Source of the DNA: Frondihabitans peucedani
GTDB taxonomy: Bacteria; Actinomycetota; Actinomycetes; Actinomycetales; Microbacteriaceae
Assembly (NCBI RefSeq): GCF_039537585.1
Contig: NZ_BAABAU010000001.1
Location: forward strand, 1,426,001 to 1,490,000
DNA: 64,000 nucleotides
Direction: 5' to 3'
The position numbers and the translations under genes are program-made. How positions within the stretch are numbered: position 1 is the first letter of the stretch; the number at the start of each line of letters is the position of its first letter. The notes beneath the pieces were generated by a model. It was not told the DNA's origin and did not search any database. It saw nothing but the letters and a program-made list of their open reading frames with translations. Shown here one piece after another: positions 17,727-26,773 of this stretch.

Positions 17727-17787
17727 CTATCGATGCGAATGCATGGAAAAAGGGAATGGGCGACCGGAGCGCGAGGTTGGAGGCAGC

Positions 17788-18804
17788 ATGAAGCGCATCG
17801 GATTCCTCTCGTTCGGCCACTGGCAGGATGTCGGAGGATCGCGCACGCGCACCGCCGGCGACGTGCTCACCCAGACCATCGACCTGGCCGTCGCCGCCGA
17901 GGAGATCGGCATCGCCGGCGCCTACATCCGCGTGCACCACTTCGCGCGCCAGCTCGCGAGCCCGTTCCCGCTCCTGGCCGCGATGGGCGCCCGGACGAAG
18001 ACCATCGAGCTCGGCACCGGCGTCATCGACATGCGGTACGAGAACCCGCTCTACATGGCCGAGGAGGCAGCCGCCGCCGACCTGATCTCCGGTGGCAGGC
18101 TCCAGCTCGGCGTGAGCCGGGGATCACCCGAGACCGCGCTCCGCGGCTACGAGTCGTTCGGCTACGCGCCCGCCGAGGGCGAGACCGACGCCGACCTCGC
18201 GCGGAGCCACGCAGCCGTCTTCCTGCAGGCGATCCAGGGCGCGGGCGTCGCGCCCGCGAACCCCCAGATGACCGGCACCACGGGGTACCTGCCGATCCTG
18301 CCCCAGTCCCCCGGCCTCCGCGACCGGATCTGGTGGGGCTCCGGCACCCGCGCCACGGCCGAGTGGGTCGCCGAGCAGGGCATGAACCTGCAGTCGTCGA
18401 CGCTCCTCGTCGAAGATACGGGCGTGCCGTTCGACCAGCTGCAGGCCGAGCAGATCGACCGCTACCGGCAGGCGTGGAAGCGGGCCGGCTGGGAGCGCGA
18501 GCCGCGCGTGTCGGTGAGCCGGAGCATCCTGCCCATCGTCGACGACGAGTCGCGCCACTACTTCGGCCTCCGCGCGCAGGCCGACTCGCACGACCAGGTC
18601 GGCCTGATCGACGGCCCGAATCCGGCGCGCTTCGGCCGCTCCTACATCGGCGAGCCGGAGAAGATCGCCGAGGAGCTCGCGCAGGATGCCGCCGTCGCCT
18701 CGGCCGACACCGTGCTCGTGACGGTCCCGAACCAGCTCGGGGTCGACTTCAACGCGCGGCTGCTCGCCGGAGTGCACGCGATCGGGGCCGAGCTCGGCTG
18801 GTGA
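17788..18804 (+). CDS. LLM-class flavin-dependent oxidoreductase (luciferase-like)
   Basis: 338 aa bacterial-luciferase-like TIM barrel. N-terminal IGFLSFGHWQ strand; IRVHHFARQLASPFPLL matches the family substrate/flavin pocket; GTGVIDMRYENPLYMAEEAAAADL and the GRLQLGVSRGSPE phosphate-binding loop are characteristic. It uses FMNH2 or F420H2 to oxidise an unidentified substrate in the cytoplasm. ATG 17788 follows TTGGAGG (about 5 bases spacing); frame upstream is open but has no coding look. It is a single gene flanked on both sides by related palindromic elements. Confidence 0.82.
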   Translation: MKRIGFLSFGHWQDVGGSRTRTAGDVLTQTIDLAVAAEEIGIAGAYIRVHHFARQLASPFPLLAAMGARTKTIELGTGVIDMRYENPLYMAEEAAAADLISGGRLQLGVSRGSPETALRGYESFGYAPAEGETDADLARSHAAVFLQAIQGAGVAPANPQMTGTTGYLPILPQSPGLRDRIWWGSGTRATAEWVAEQGMNLQSSTLLVEDTGVPFDQLQAEQIDRYRQAWKRAGWEREPRVSVSRSILPIVDDESRHYFGLRAQADSHDQVGLIDGPNPARFGRSYIGEPEKIAEELAQDAAVASADTVLVTVPNQLGVDFNARLLAGVHAIGAELGW

Positions 18805-18817
18805 GCGCCCGTCGCCC

Positions 18818-18883
18818 TGACACGCAGAACGGCCCGCGACACGCGAGACGACGCGTGGCTCGTGCCGTTCTGCGTGTGGTGAC
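18818..18883. repeat. Palindromic repeat with GACACGCA ends (copy 2)
   Basis: Opens with TGACACGCAGAACGGC and closes with GCCGTTCTGCGTGTGGTGAC; the outer 14 bases ACACGCAGAACGGC pair perfectly, and inner CACGCG/CGCGTG also pair. It lies between convergent genes ending at 18804 and 18890, so it may also terminate both transcripts. Confidence 0.65.
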
Positions 18884-18889
18884 TCCCGA

Positions 18890-19957
18890 CTAGCCGGCAG
18901 CGACCGACGCCACGTCGACCGTCGCGCCCGTCCGCACCGACTCCTGCGCCGCGAGCACGACCCCGAGGGTCCGCAGGCCCACGGCGATGTCGGGCTGCGG
19001 ACGCGTGCCGGAGCGCACCGCGTCGATGAACGTCTCGAGCATCGCGGCGTCGAAGTCCGGACCGTAGGGCAGGATCCGCGCCGCGCCCGACGACGCGGCG
19101 ATCCCGCGCACGCTGGGGCCGAAGAAGTCGATGTCGACGGTGCCGCGGGTGCCTGCGACCGACAGCTTCAGGCCGCCCCAGATCGGCGACGTGTCGGGCT
19201 GGCTCCAGGAGCAGTCGATGGCGGCGATCACGCCGTCCGCGTAGGTCATCGTGACGAGCCCCGCCGTCTCGGCCTTCGCGCGGCCCGCGTGCAGGACGCC
19301 GTTCGCCACGGCCGTGACGCTCGCCACCGGCACCCCGCGGAGGGCCTCGAGGAGGTCGGCGATGTGGACGACGTGGTCGACGAGGGCGCCGCCCCCGGAC
19401 AGCTCCGGTTCGGTGAACCAGTCGCGGGTCAGCGGGAGCATGCCGTTGTTGCTGCCGCGGATCGAGAAGACCTCGCCGAGCGCGCCCGCCTCGTGGGCTG
19501 CCCGGAGCCGGTCGAAGGTGCTCGCGAACCGGACGGGGAAGGCCATCATCAGCAGGACGCCGGCCCGCTCGACCGCGTCGCGCATGGCGAGGCCGTCCGC
19601 CCAGGTCGTCGCCAGCGGCTTCTCGCAGAGGATCGCCGCGCCGGCCGCGGCAGCCAGCTCGACGAGCTCGCGGTGCCTCGCGTTCTCGCTCGTCACGACG
19701 ACGGCGTCGGGCTGCCAGGCGAGGAGCTCGTCGTAGGTGTCGACGTAGCCGACGTCGAGGGCGTCGGCGAGCGCCCGGCCGCGGAGGTCGACGATCGACG
19801 TGCCGCTCGCTGCGGCTGCATCAGGGGCCGGCGCGTCAGGATCCGCCCCGCGCACCTCGACGCCCGGCATCGCACGGAGCGCCGACAGGTAGCCGATGGC
19901 GTGCGTGTGCGCGAACGAGAGGACGCCGACGCGCAGGGGACGCTCCGCGGCGCTCAT
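18890..19957 (-). CDS. Gfo/Idh/MocA-family oxidoreductase
   Basis: 355 aa NAD(P)-dependent sugar or inositol oxidoreductase. N-terminal Rossmann fold (VGVLSFAHTHAIGYL, with an unusual FAHTHA in place of GxGxxG). CEKPLA carries the family Lys-Pro (about 122). GGGALVDHVVHIADLL contains the conserved acidic/His pair (about 195-205). Last gene of a four-gene minus operon; its ATG overlaps the stop of the preceding paralogue (ATGA). Likely works on the sugar imported by the divergent ABC transporter. Substrate unknown. Confidence 0.85.
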   Translation of the reverse strand: MSAAERPLRVGVLSFAHTHAIGYLSALRAMPGVEVRGADPDAPAPDAAAASGTSIVDLRGRALADALDVGYVDTYDELLAWQPDAVVVTSENARHRELVELAAAAGAAILCEKPLATTWADGLAMRDAVERAGVLLMMAFPVRFASTFDRLRAAHEAGALGEVFSIRGSNNGMLPLTRDWFTEPELSGGGALVDHVVHIADLLEALRGVPVASVTAVANGVLHAGRAKAETAGLVTMTYADGVIAAIDCSWSQPDTSPIWGGLKLSVAGTRGTVDIDFFGPSVRGIAASSGAARILPYGPDFDAAMLETFIDAVRSGTRPQPDIAVGLRTLGVVLAAQESVRTGATVDVASVAAG

Positions 19958-20970
19958 CGGGAGACCCCCTCGTCCGACCCGGTCGAAGACGCCGCCAGGT
20001 CGACCGGCTGGCCGGTCTCGAGGGAGGCCAGCGCCGCGTTGGCGATCGCGACCGCGATCCTGCCGTCCTCCGCGCTGACGCGGGGCGTCTCGCCGCCCGC
20101 GAACGCCGACGCGTAGGAGCGCAGCTCGAGGTAGTAGGGGTCCTCTCGAGGATCGACCTCGGGCATGAGCCCGTTCGCCGCCTCGGTGACCTCGAGGTCG
20201 GCGGTGTAGTTGCGCTCGGCCAGCGACGAGTGCGACAGGGTGCCGAGAGTGCCCGTGACGGAGTACTCGGTCGAGAAGGTCAGGTGCGCGGGGCCCCAGA
20301 TGCCGGCCACGTGGCTGATGGCCCCGGACGCGTGGGTGAGCAGGACGTGGGCCGCCTCGACGGGGTGCTCCGCGTCGCCGCGCCGGGTCGAGACGGCCGA
20401 CACCCGCACCACCTCGCCCGCGACCCAGCGCGCGATGTCGAGGTCGTGGATCATCTGGTCCATGATGATGCCGCCCGAGAGGGCTCGATCGCCGAACCAC
20501 GGCGTCCGGGTCGGGAAGGCGCCCGAGCGGGAGAAGCGCAGGACCGCGAGGTCTCCGAGCGCGCCCGCATCCACGGCCGACTTGAGGGCCGCGTACTCCG
20601 GGAAGTACCGCACGACGTGCGCGGGATAGAGCTGCACGCCGGCGCCCCGCGCCGCCTCGACGAGGTCTCGCGCGTCGTCGTCGGTCCGGGCGAGGGGCTT
20701 CTCGGAGACGACGTCCTTGCCTGCCTCGATGACGCGCTTCACGACGGCGTGATGCGTGTAGGTCGGGGTCGCGACGTCGACGAAGTCGGCCTGCTCGAGG
20801 AGCTCCTCGAGGCTCGCCACGACCTCGCCGCCGTAGAGCGCCACGAGCTCGTCGGCCCCGACCTCGGAGAAGACGACGACGCGGCCGGCGATGCGCAGGA
20901 GGTTCGGCAGGTGGGCGTGGGCGATGCCGCCGGCACCCACCAGGCCGATGGTCAGGTCGTCGTCGATCAT
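19954..20970 (-). CDS. Gfo/Idh/MocA-family oxidoreductase (paralogue)
   Basis: 338 aa. Classical nucleotide loop VGAGGIAHAHLPNL (about 10-23); catalytic SEKPLARTDDDA (about 92-103); GGIIMDQMIHDLDIARW with the conserved Asp/His (about 172-190). Similar to inositol 2-dehydrogenase and other sugar dehydrogenases. Coupled by 4-base overlaps to the ROK kinase upstream and the second oxidoreductase downstream. Two adjacent paralogues suggest successive oxidation/reduction of one sugar, as in inositol or scyllo-inositol pathways. Confidence 0.87.
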   Translation of the reverse strand: MIDDDLTIGLVGAGGIAHAHLPNLLRIAGRVVVFSEVGADELVALYGGEVVASLEELLEQADFVDVATPTYTHHAVVKRVIEAGKDVVSEKPLARTDDDARDLVEAARGAGVQLYPAHVVRYFPEYAALKSAVDAGALGDLAVLRFSRSGAFPTRTPWFGDRALSGGIIMDQMIHDLDIARWVAGEVVRVSAVSTRRGDAEHPVEAAHVLLTHASGAISHVAGIWGPAHLTFSTEYSVTGTLGTLSHSSLAERNYTADLEVTEAANGLMPEVDPREDPYYLELRSYASAFAGGETPRVSAEDGRIAVAIANAALASLETGQPVDLAASSTGSDEGVSR

Positions 20971-21968
20971 GAGGGCTCCTTCGAGGGGACGGGGACAGGG
21001 GCGGGCGGCGTGACCGTGTCGCCGGGGACGAGAGGCGACTCGAGCAGCAGGGAGGCGCCGATCAGCCCGGCGCCGGCACCGACGAGGGACTGCTCGACGC
21101 GCGGTGCCGACCGCCAGGCCAGCCGCCTGGCGACGCCCTCGCGGAGCGGCACCAGGAGACGGTCGCCGGCCTCGCCGAGACCGCCGCCGATCACCAGCGC
21201 ACTCGGGTCGAGGACCGCCGCGAGCCCCGTGAGGCCGACGGCGAGCGCGTCGACGGCGTCGGCCCAGACCGAGGCTGCGACAGGATCGGTCGAGGCGGCG
21301 GCCGTGATCTCGCGGGCTCCACCGGGCAGGGTGCCGCCGGCCGCGCGGTAGCGGCGGACGATCGCACTGGCGGAGGCGTAGACCTCGACGCAGCCGCGCT
21401 GGCCGCAGGTGCAGAGCTCGCCGTCGGGGACGACGGGGACGTGCCCGAACTCCCCCGCGCCGCCGGTCGCGCCGGTGACGACCACGCCGCCCGTGACGAT
21501 CGCGGCCGAGATGCCCGTGCCGATCGGGACGAAGACGAACTCGTCGCCGTCGCGCCCGGCGGCGATCCTGGCGACCCTCTCGGCTCGAGCGGCAGCCCGG
21601 CCGTCGTGCTCGAGGGCGACCGGCACGCCGAAGCGCTCGGTGAGGAGGTCGACGATCGCCATGTCGGTCCAGCCGAGGTTCGCGGCGAAGGTCACCGTCC
21701 CCCGGACGCTGTCGACGAGGCCGGGCGACGCGACACCGATGCCGGTGAGTCGGCGCCCGCCGGCACGGATCGCGGCGTCGAGCTGCGCGATGAGGCCGGA
21801 GGTCGCCTCGAGGGGCGAGCCGGCGGGGCCGAAGGTGGGCACGGTGGCGCGCTCCAGGACGGAGCCGTGCGGGGCGAAGGCCGCGCCCTTGATGGTCGTG
21901 CCGCCGATGTCGACGGCCACGACGGCCGAGTCGTCGTGCGACGGCGGGTACGCGGAGCGCTCCGCCAC
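20967..21968 (-). CDS. ROK-family sugar kinase
   Basis: 333 aa. ATP loop DIGGTTIKGA (about 20-29), second phosphate loop PIGTGISAAIV, and ROK zinc site GEFGHVPV plus CTCGQRGCVE (about 168-177). The catalytic Asp is in EHDGRAAA. It phosphorylates a hexose or related sugar after import. GTG start 2 bases after the ROK regulator stop, so the two are co-translated. The proline-rich C-terminus (TPPAPVPVPSK) is an extra tail. Confidence 0.87.
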   Translation of the reverse strand: MAERSAYPPSHDDSAVVAVDIGGTTIKGAAFAPHGSVLERATVPTFGPAGSPLEATSGLIAQLDAAIRAGGRRLTGIGVASPGLVDSVRGTVTFAANLGWTDMAIVDLLTERFGVPVALEHDGRAAARAERVARIAAGRDGDEFVFVPIGTGISAAIVTGGVVVTGATGGAGEFGHVPVVPDGELCTCGQRGCVEVYASASAIVRRYRAAGGTLPGGAREITAAASTDPVAASVWADAVDALAVGLTGLAAVLDPSALVIGGGLGEAGDRLLVPLREGVARRLAWRSAPRVEQSLVGAGAGLIGASLLLESPLVPGDTVTPPAPVPVPSKEPS

Positions 21969-21970
21969 CG

Positions 21971-23197
21971 TCAGGCCGTCCGCAGATCGTCGGCGACGTC
22001 TTTGACGAGGGCGTCGATGCGAGCGGGGGCCAGGACCTCGTCGAGCGCGAGCAGCGTCGCGCCGCGGATCCCTGCGACGAAGGGGTCTCGGGTGGCCCGG
22101 ACCTCCAGGTCGTGTGCGGCGAGCGGCAGGCACTTCTGGAACAGCTCGGCCCGGATCGCCGCGACGAGGGGCAGCGACGCCGACATGGAGCCGGCCAGCA
22201 CCACCTCGCGCGGGTTGAAGAAGTTGACGATCCCCGCGAGCGACTCGCCGATGCGGGCTCCGGCCTCGCGGATCGCCTCGAGAGCGAGCGGCTCGCCGCG
22301 GGCGCCGAGGGCGACGACGTCGCTCGCGGTCTCGGCGTCGAGCCCCTGCGCGCGCAGCTTCGCGACGAGAGCACCGCCGCTCACGACCGAGTCGAGGCAG
22401 TTCGGCACCCCGCAGGTGCACGGGATCACCGAGACGCCCTTGACCTCCATGTGGCTGATCTCGCCGGCGGCGCCGCCGATGCCCCGGTGGAGTCGACCGC
22501 TGGCCAGGATCCCGCAGCCGATCCGGGTGCCGAGCTTGACGGCGAGCAGCTGGTTCTCGTCGGTCCGGCCGCGCTCCGTGCTCTCGAAGAGGGCGATGAG
22601 GTTCGCGTCGTTCTCGACCAGGACCGGGCTGTCGGTGTGCGCGGCGAAGAGGCCGGGGAGGTCGGCCTCGTGCCAGGTCGGCATGAACGACGGGGTGACG
22701 ATGCGCCCGCTCGGGTACTCGATGGGCGCGGGGATGCTGATGGCGACGCCGCGGAAGTCCGCCTCGGCGAGGCCGGTGGAGTCGGCGAGCGCGATGATCC
22801 TGCGCCAGAGGGCCTCGACGGTCTCTTCGGGGTCGTCGCTCACCGGAACTCCCGCGTGCCCGGTCTCGTCGCTGTCGACCAGGGAGCGGCCGGTGAGGTC
22901 GCTCAGGACGACGCGGACGTGGTTCGCCCCGATGTCGACGGCTGCGACGAAGCCCTGGTCGCCGGCCAGCTCGAGCCGTCGGGCCCGGCGGCCGCCGCGG
23001 CTCTCCTCTGCCCCGCTCTCGCGGACGAGCCCCAGCGAGATCAGCGACTCGACGCGCAGGGAGACGGTCGACGGCGCCAGCCCGGTGACGCGGGCCAGCG
23101 TCGATCGCGACATCGCGTCGCTGCCCCGGATGAGACGCAGGATGTCGCCGGCGGACCCGGCGGCATGGTCGGCGTCCTGCAGGTGGCGGTGGTTCAT
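21971..23197 (-). CDS. ROK-family transcriptional regulator (NagC/XylR type)
   Basis: 408 aa. N-terminal winged helix (about 15-75) with SRSTLARVTGLAPSTVSLRV, then a ROK sugar-binding domain with DIGANHVRVVL, ENDANLIA, KLGTRIGCGI and the zinc cluster CTCGVPNCLD. DNA binding is probably relieved by the imported sugar or its phosphate. First gene of the minus operon and divergent from the importer at 23378. The AT-rich 180-bp gap with a palindrome at 23244-23255 is the likely control region for both. Confidence 0.88.
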   Translation of the reverse strand: MNHRHLQDADHAAGSAGDILRLIRGSDAMSRSTLARVTGLAPSTVSLRVESLISLGLVRESGAEESRGGRRARRLELAGDQGFVAAVDIGANHVRVVLSDLTGRSLVDSDETGHAGVPVSDDPEETVEALWRRIIALADSTGLAEADFRGVAISIPAPIEYPSGRIVTPSFMPTWHEADLPGLFAAHTDSPVLVENDANLIALFESTERGRTDENQLLAVKLGTRIGCGILASGRLHRGIGGAAGEISHMEVKGVSVIPCTCGVPNCLDSVVSGGALVAKLRAQGLDAETASDVVALGARGEPLALEAIREAGARIGESLAGIVNFFNPREVVLAGSMSASLPLVAAIRAELFQKCLPLAAHDLEVRATRDPFVAGIRGATLLALDEVLAPARIDALVKDVADDLRTA

Positions 23198-23243
23198 GGG
23201 GCAACCCTAACCTCAGAAATCGAACGAAGTGAAGCGAAAAACG

Positions 23244-23276
23244 AATGTTTACATTTGGTGATCGAACGGCAATGAT
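23244..23276 (+). promoter_or_regulatory. Promoter and candidate ROK operator in AT-rich divergent region
   Basis: AATGTTTACATT (23244-23255) is a perfect AATGT-TT-ACATT palindrome. It overlaps a possible -35 TTTACA (23248-23253), which is 17 bp from a possible -10 AATGAT (23271-23276) directed toward the importer. The 23215-23330 stretch is far richer in A+T than its surroundings. Confidence 0.5.
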
Positions 23277-23377
23277 CTAGAAACAAATCAAAACTAGCTT
23301 TCAACGAATAGATCCGGACAACGACGTCACGAGCAATTCGCGATGCAGCCGGGTCCCCTCACCTCAAGGAGCCCCGA

Positions 23378-24340
23378 TTGCCGAGCGCCATCGACAGCAC
23401 CCAGGCCCGGCCGGCCCGTGCGGCCGCGCCGCCCCGCCCCGCGGGCAGACGACGCACGACCGAGCAGATCGAGGGGCGGTCCGGCTACGCGCTGATCGCA
23501 CCGACGACGATCCTGCTCGCCCTCTTCTATCTCTACCCGCTGGTCCAGACCGTCGGGTACAGCTTCACGAACTGGAACCCGGCCACCGGCCAGACCGGCG
23601 CCTTCGTCGGGGGCGCGAACTTCGCGGGGCTGTTCCAGAACGCCGAGTTCTTGAAGACGGCGGGCAACACCGGCATCTACGTCGTGGTCGTGGTGCCGGT
23701 GACGATGGCCATCGGCCTCTTCTTCGCAGCCCTGCTGGCCCAGCCGTTCCGCGGCCGCGGCCTCTACCGGGCGCTGCTCTTCGTGCCGTACATCGCGCCC
23801 ATCGTCGGCAGCTCGCTCATCTTCAGCTTCATCCTGTCGCCGCTCGGCGGCATCGTGAACGGCACGCTCGGCGCGCTCGGCTTCGCCCCCATCGGGTTTC
23901 TCAACTCCACGCCGTGGGCGCTGATCAGCGTCATCGTCTTCTCGATCTGGCAGGGCGTCGGCTACCAGATGATCATCTTCTCGGCGGCCCTGTCGAACAT
24001 CCCGCAGAGCTACCACGAGGCCGCGACCCTCGACGGCGCCGGGCCGATCCGGCGGTTCTTCTCCATCTCGCTGCCGCTCGTCGTGCCCACCCTCGGATTC
24101 CTCGCGATCACCGGGATCATCGGCGCCCTGCAGGTGTTCACGCAGGTCTACATCCTCACCGGCGGCGGACCGCTCCGGTCGACCGAGACGATCCTCTACT
24201 TCATCTACCAGCAGGGCTTCGTCTACTTCCACGGCGGCACGGCCAGCGCGGCCGCCGTCCTGCTGCTGGCGCTCGGCATCATCGTGTCGGTCGTCCAGCT
24301 CCGCATCCTCGGCCGCCGCGACACCATCGAACTGACCTAG
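23378..24340 (+). CDS. ABC sugar transporter permease 1
   Basis: 320 aa, MalF-type inner-membrane permease with six predicted helices after a basic, alanine/proline-rich N-terminal tail of about 30 residues. EAA loop: YHEAATLDGAGPIRRF followed by PLVVPT (about 212-236). TTG start chosen because AAGGAG lies 7 bases upstream. First gene of permease-permease-binding protein operon, divergent from the ROK operon. No ATPase gene follows. Confidence 0.88.
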   Translation: MPSAIDSTQARPARAAAPPRPAGRRRTTEQIEGRSGYALIAPTTILLALFYLYPLVQTVGYSFTNWNPATGQTGAFVGGANFAGLFQNAEFLKTAGNTGIYVVVVVPVTMAIGLFFAALLAQPFRGRGLYRALLFVPYIAPIVGSSLIFSFILSPLGGIVNGTLGALGFAPIGFLNSTPWALISVIVFSIWQGVGYQMIIFSAALSNIPQSYHEAATLDGAGPIRRFFSISLPLVVPTLGFLAITGIIGALQVFTQVYILTGGGPLRSTETILYFIYQQGFVYFHGGTASAAAVLLLALGIIVSVVQLRILGRRDTIELT

Positions 24341-24349
24341 GGGCTCACC

Positions 24350-25261
24350 GTGACCGAACTCTCCGTCCCCGGGACCACCCGGGCCACAGCACCAGCAGCC
24401 CCGCACGCCGTCGCCCGCCGCAAGCGGCCGCTCGGCACGCGCCTCCGGAGGCTGTCGCCCGCGGCGCTCCGCCACGTCATCCTGATCGTCGCGGTGATCG
24501 TGTTCTTCGGACCCTTCGTGTGGATGGTGCTGACGAGCTTCAAGTCGTCGGCCGAGGCGCTGTCGTTCCCGCCGACGTTCCTCCCGAAGGTCTGGCACTT
24601 CGACAACTACAGCCAGATCTTCACGGTGGCGCCGTTCGGCACCTACTACCTGAACTCGACGATCGTCGCGGTGGCCACCACGGCCGGGCAGATCGTCACG
24701 AGCCTCGCGGCCGGCTTCGCGTTCTCGAGGCTGAGGTTCCGCGGCTCGACGATCATCTTCGTCGTCCTGCTCGCGGCGCTCCTCGTGCCGTTCGAGGTCG
24801 TCTTCACACCGCTGATCAGCCTGCTGTCGCAGCTCGGCTGGCTGAACTCCTACCAGGGCCTCATCGTGCCGAACGTGCCGTCGATCCTGGGCGTGTTCCT
24901 GTTCAAGCAGTTCTTCGAGTCGTTCCCCACCGAGATCGAGGACGCCTCGCGCGTCGACGGCGCCGGCGTCTGGCGCAGGATGTGGTCGGTCGTGACACCC
25001 ATGGCCACCCCCATGATCGGCGCCTTCGCCGTCCTGTCGTTCGTCTACAACTGGAACAACTTCTTCTTCCAGTTCCTGGCCGTCACGAAGACCGAGTTCT
25101 TCACGGTCTCGGTGGGCCTCACGCAGCTGCAGTCGACCAACGCCGCCGACAGCTTCAACCTGCTCATGGCCGGTTCGACGCTCGCGATCCTGCCGGTCTT
25201 CCTCGTCTACATCGTCTTCCAGAAGCAGATCATCTCCGCCATGTCCGGCGGTCTGCGCTAG
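24350..25261 (+). CDS. ABC sugar transporter permease 2
   Basis: 303 aa, MalG-type permease. Long basic N-terminal tail, then six helices; EAA loop is IEDASRVDGAGVWRRM followed by TPMATPM (about 200-222). GTG start 9 bases after the first permease stop. It completes the channel; energy must come from an ATPase encoded elsewhere. Confidence 0.88.
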   Translation: MTELSVPGTTRATAPAAPHAVARRKRPLGTRLRRLSPAALRHVILIVAVIVFFGPFVWMVLTSFKSSAEALSFPPTFLPKVWHFDNYSQIFTVAPFGTYYLNSTIVAVATTAGQIVTSLAAGFAFSRLRFRGSTIIFVVLLAALLVPFEVVFTPLISLLSQLGWLNSYQGLIVPNVPSILGVFLFKQFFESFPTEIEDASRVDGAGVWRRMWSVVTPMATPMIGAFAVLSFVYNWNNFFFQFLAVTKTEFFTVSVGLTQLQSTNAADSFNLLMAGSTLAILPVFLVYIVFQKQIISAMSGGLR

Positions 25262-25315
25262 CCCCACAGCACCCTCCCATCCCGCATCACTCCCCCACCG
25301 GTCGAGAGGACCACC

Positions 25316-26659
25316 ATGCAGCTCCCGAAGTCGTCGTTCATCCGCCCCGGCAGGAGGCGCGCCATCACGGCACTCGCCATCACGGCCACCGCCGCGCTCG
25401 CCCTCACCGGCTGCTCCGGCGGCTCCGTCACCGGCAATACCGGCGGCGGCGGAGGCGGGAAGACCGACATCACCGTCTGGTACAACTACACCGGCCCGAA
25501 CGTCACCAGCGCGAAGAAGCTGATCGACAAGTTCAACTCGTCGCAGGACAAGTACACGGTCACGCCCCAGTACGCGGCCAACAGCGACCAGTTCGACGCC
25601 AAGCTGATCAACGCGCTGAAGAACGGCACCGGCCCGAACATGGTGCTCGGCGACTCGACGCCGCAGAACATCGGCCAGGTGGTCCAGACGGGCAAGGTGC
25701 TGCCGCTCGACTCACTGCTGTCCGACTCGTCGTCGAGCATCACGAAGGACACCTTCACCGAGGGCATGCTCTCGACCGGCAGCTTCAACGGCAAGCAGTA
25801 CACGCTGCCCACCGACGTCGGCGACTACGCCGTCGTCTACAACAAGCAGATGTTCAAGGAGGCGGGGATCACCGACACCCCCACCACCTGGACCGAGTTC
25901 GCGGCCGACGCCAAGAAGCTCACCAAGGGCACCACGCAGTACGGCGCCTACCTCCCCATCGGCACCGGCGAGTGGCCCGTCTTCACCTGGCAGGCGATGC
26001 TGTGGAGCGCCGGCGGCGAGTTCCTGAACGAGGACAACACGAAGGTCGAGTTCAACAGCCCCGAGGGTGTCGCGGCACTCACGGCCTGGACCGACATGAT
26101 CAAGGACGGCTCCGCCTACCCGCAGAGCCTCCAGACCGCCAGCGACAACAACGGCACGCCCGGCATGACGGCGAAGAAGGTCGCCATGCAGATCAACGGC
26201 GCCTACAACCTGTCGGTGCTCGACGAGGGGCTCGGCGACGGCAACGTCGGAGTCTTCCCGCTGCCCGCCCTCAAGGAGCCCGCCATGAACCTCGGGACGA
26301 ACAACTCGTACCTGATCAAGGGGACGAAGGCGCAGGAGGCCGGGTCGTGGGCGTTCCTGCAGTACTGGCTCAAGCCGTCGACGCAGGCCGTCTGGGACAG
26401 CGAGAACGGGTTCCTGCCGTCGAACAAGGCGACCGCCGACAACGCGACCTGGACCGCCTACCTCGACAAGAACCCGCGGATCGCGACCTTCGCCAAGGAG
26501 CTCGACTACGCCAAGGCCCGCCCGTCGATCACTCAGTACGCCGAGGTGAGCGACGCCCTGTCGCAGGAGCTGCAGAAGGCGATGCTGCTGAAGGAGAGCC
26601 CGTCCGACGCGCTCGCTGCCGCCGAGAAGGGGGCGCAGGCCGCGCTCGACAAGCAGTAG
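25316..26659 (+). CDS. ABC transporter substrate-binding lipoprotein
   Basis: 447 aa extracellular solute-binding protein (family 1). Basic signal peptide, hydrophobic core and lipobox LTGC (Cys about 31), then a serine/glycine-rich linker. The mature part begins DITVWYNYTGP, a usual first strand of the fold. It delivers a mono- or oligosaccharide to the permeases encoded just upstream. Placed last in the operon, the reverse of the common order. A 42-bp palindrome follows 48 bases after the stop. Confidence 0.9.
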   Translation: MQLPKSSFIRPGRRRAITALAITATAALALTGCSGGSVTGNTGGGGGGKTDITVWYNYTGPNVTSAKKLIDKFNSSQDKYTVTPQYAANSDQFDAKLINALKNGTGPNMVLGDSTPQNIGQVVQTGKVLPLDSLLSDSSSSITKDTFTEGMLSTGSFNGKQYTLPTDVGDYAVVYNKQMFKEAGITDTPTTWTEFAADAKKLTKGTTQYGAYLPIGTGEWPVFTWQAMLWSAGGEFLNEDNTKVEFNSPEGVAALTAWTDMIKDGSAYPQSLQTASDNNGTPGMTAKKVAMQINGAYNLSVLDEGLGDGNVGVFPLPALKEPAMNLGTNNSYLIKGTKAQEAGSWAFLQYWLKPSTQAVWDSENGFLPSNKATADNATWTAYLDKNPRIATFAKELDYAKARPSITQYAEVSDALSQELQKAMLLKESPSDALAAAEKGAQAALDKQ

Positions 26660-26707
26660 GCGTGGTCTGCTGCTGCTGCTGCCGCCTCGGGGGCCGCGGC
26701 GGCGTGT

Positions 26708-26749
26708 GACGGCACCGGCACCAGTCCGCGGACTGGTGCCGGTGCCGTC
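26708..26749. terminator. 42-bp perfect palindrome, probable bidirectional terminator (copy 2)
   Basis: Arms 26708-26728 and 26729-26749 are exact reverse complements meeting at CCGCGG. The gap lies between convergent genes (binding protein, monooxygenase). It equals copy 1 (4289-4330) except that stem base 8 and its partner are both swapped, which preserves pairing. Confidence 0.78.
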
Positions 26750-26773
26750 CTGCCGCGCCGTAGGCGAGCGGAG

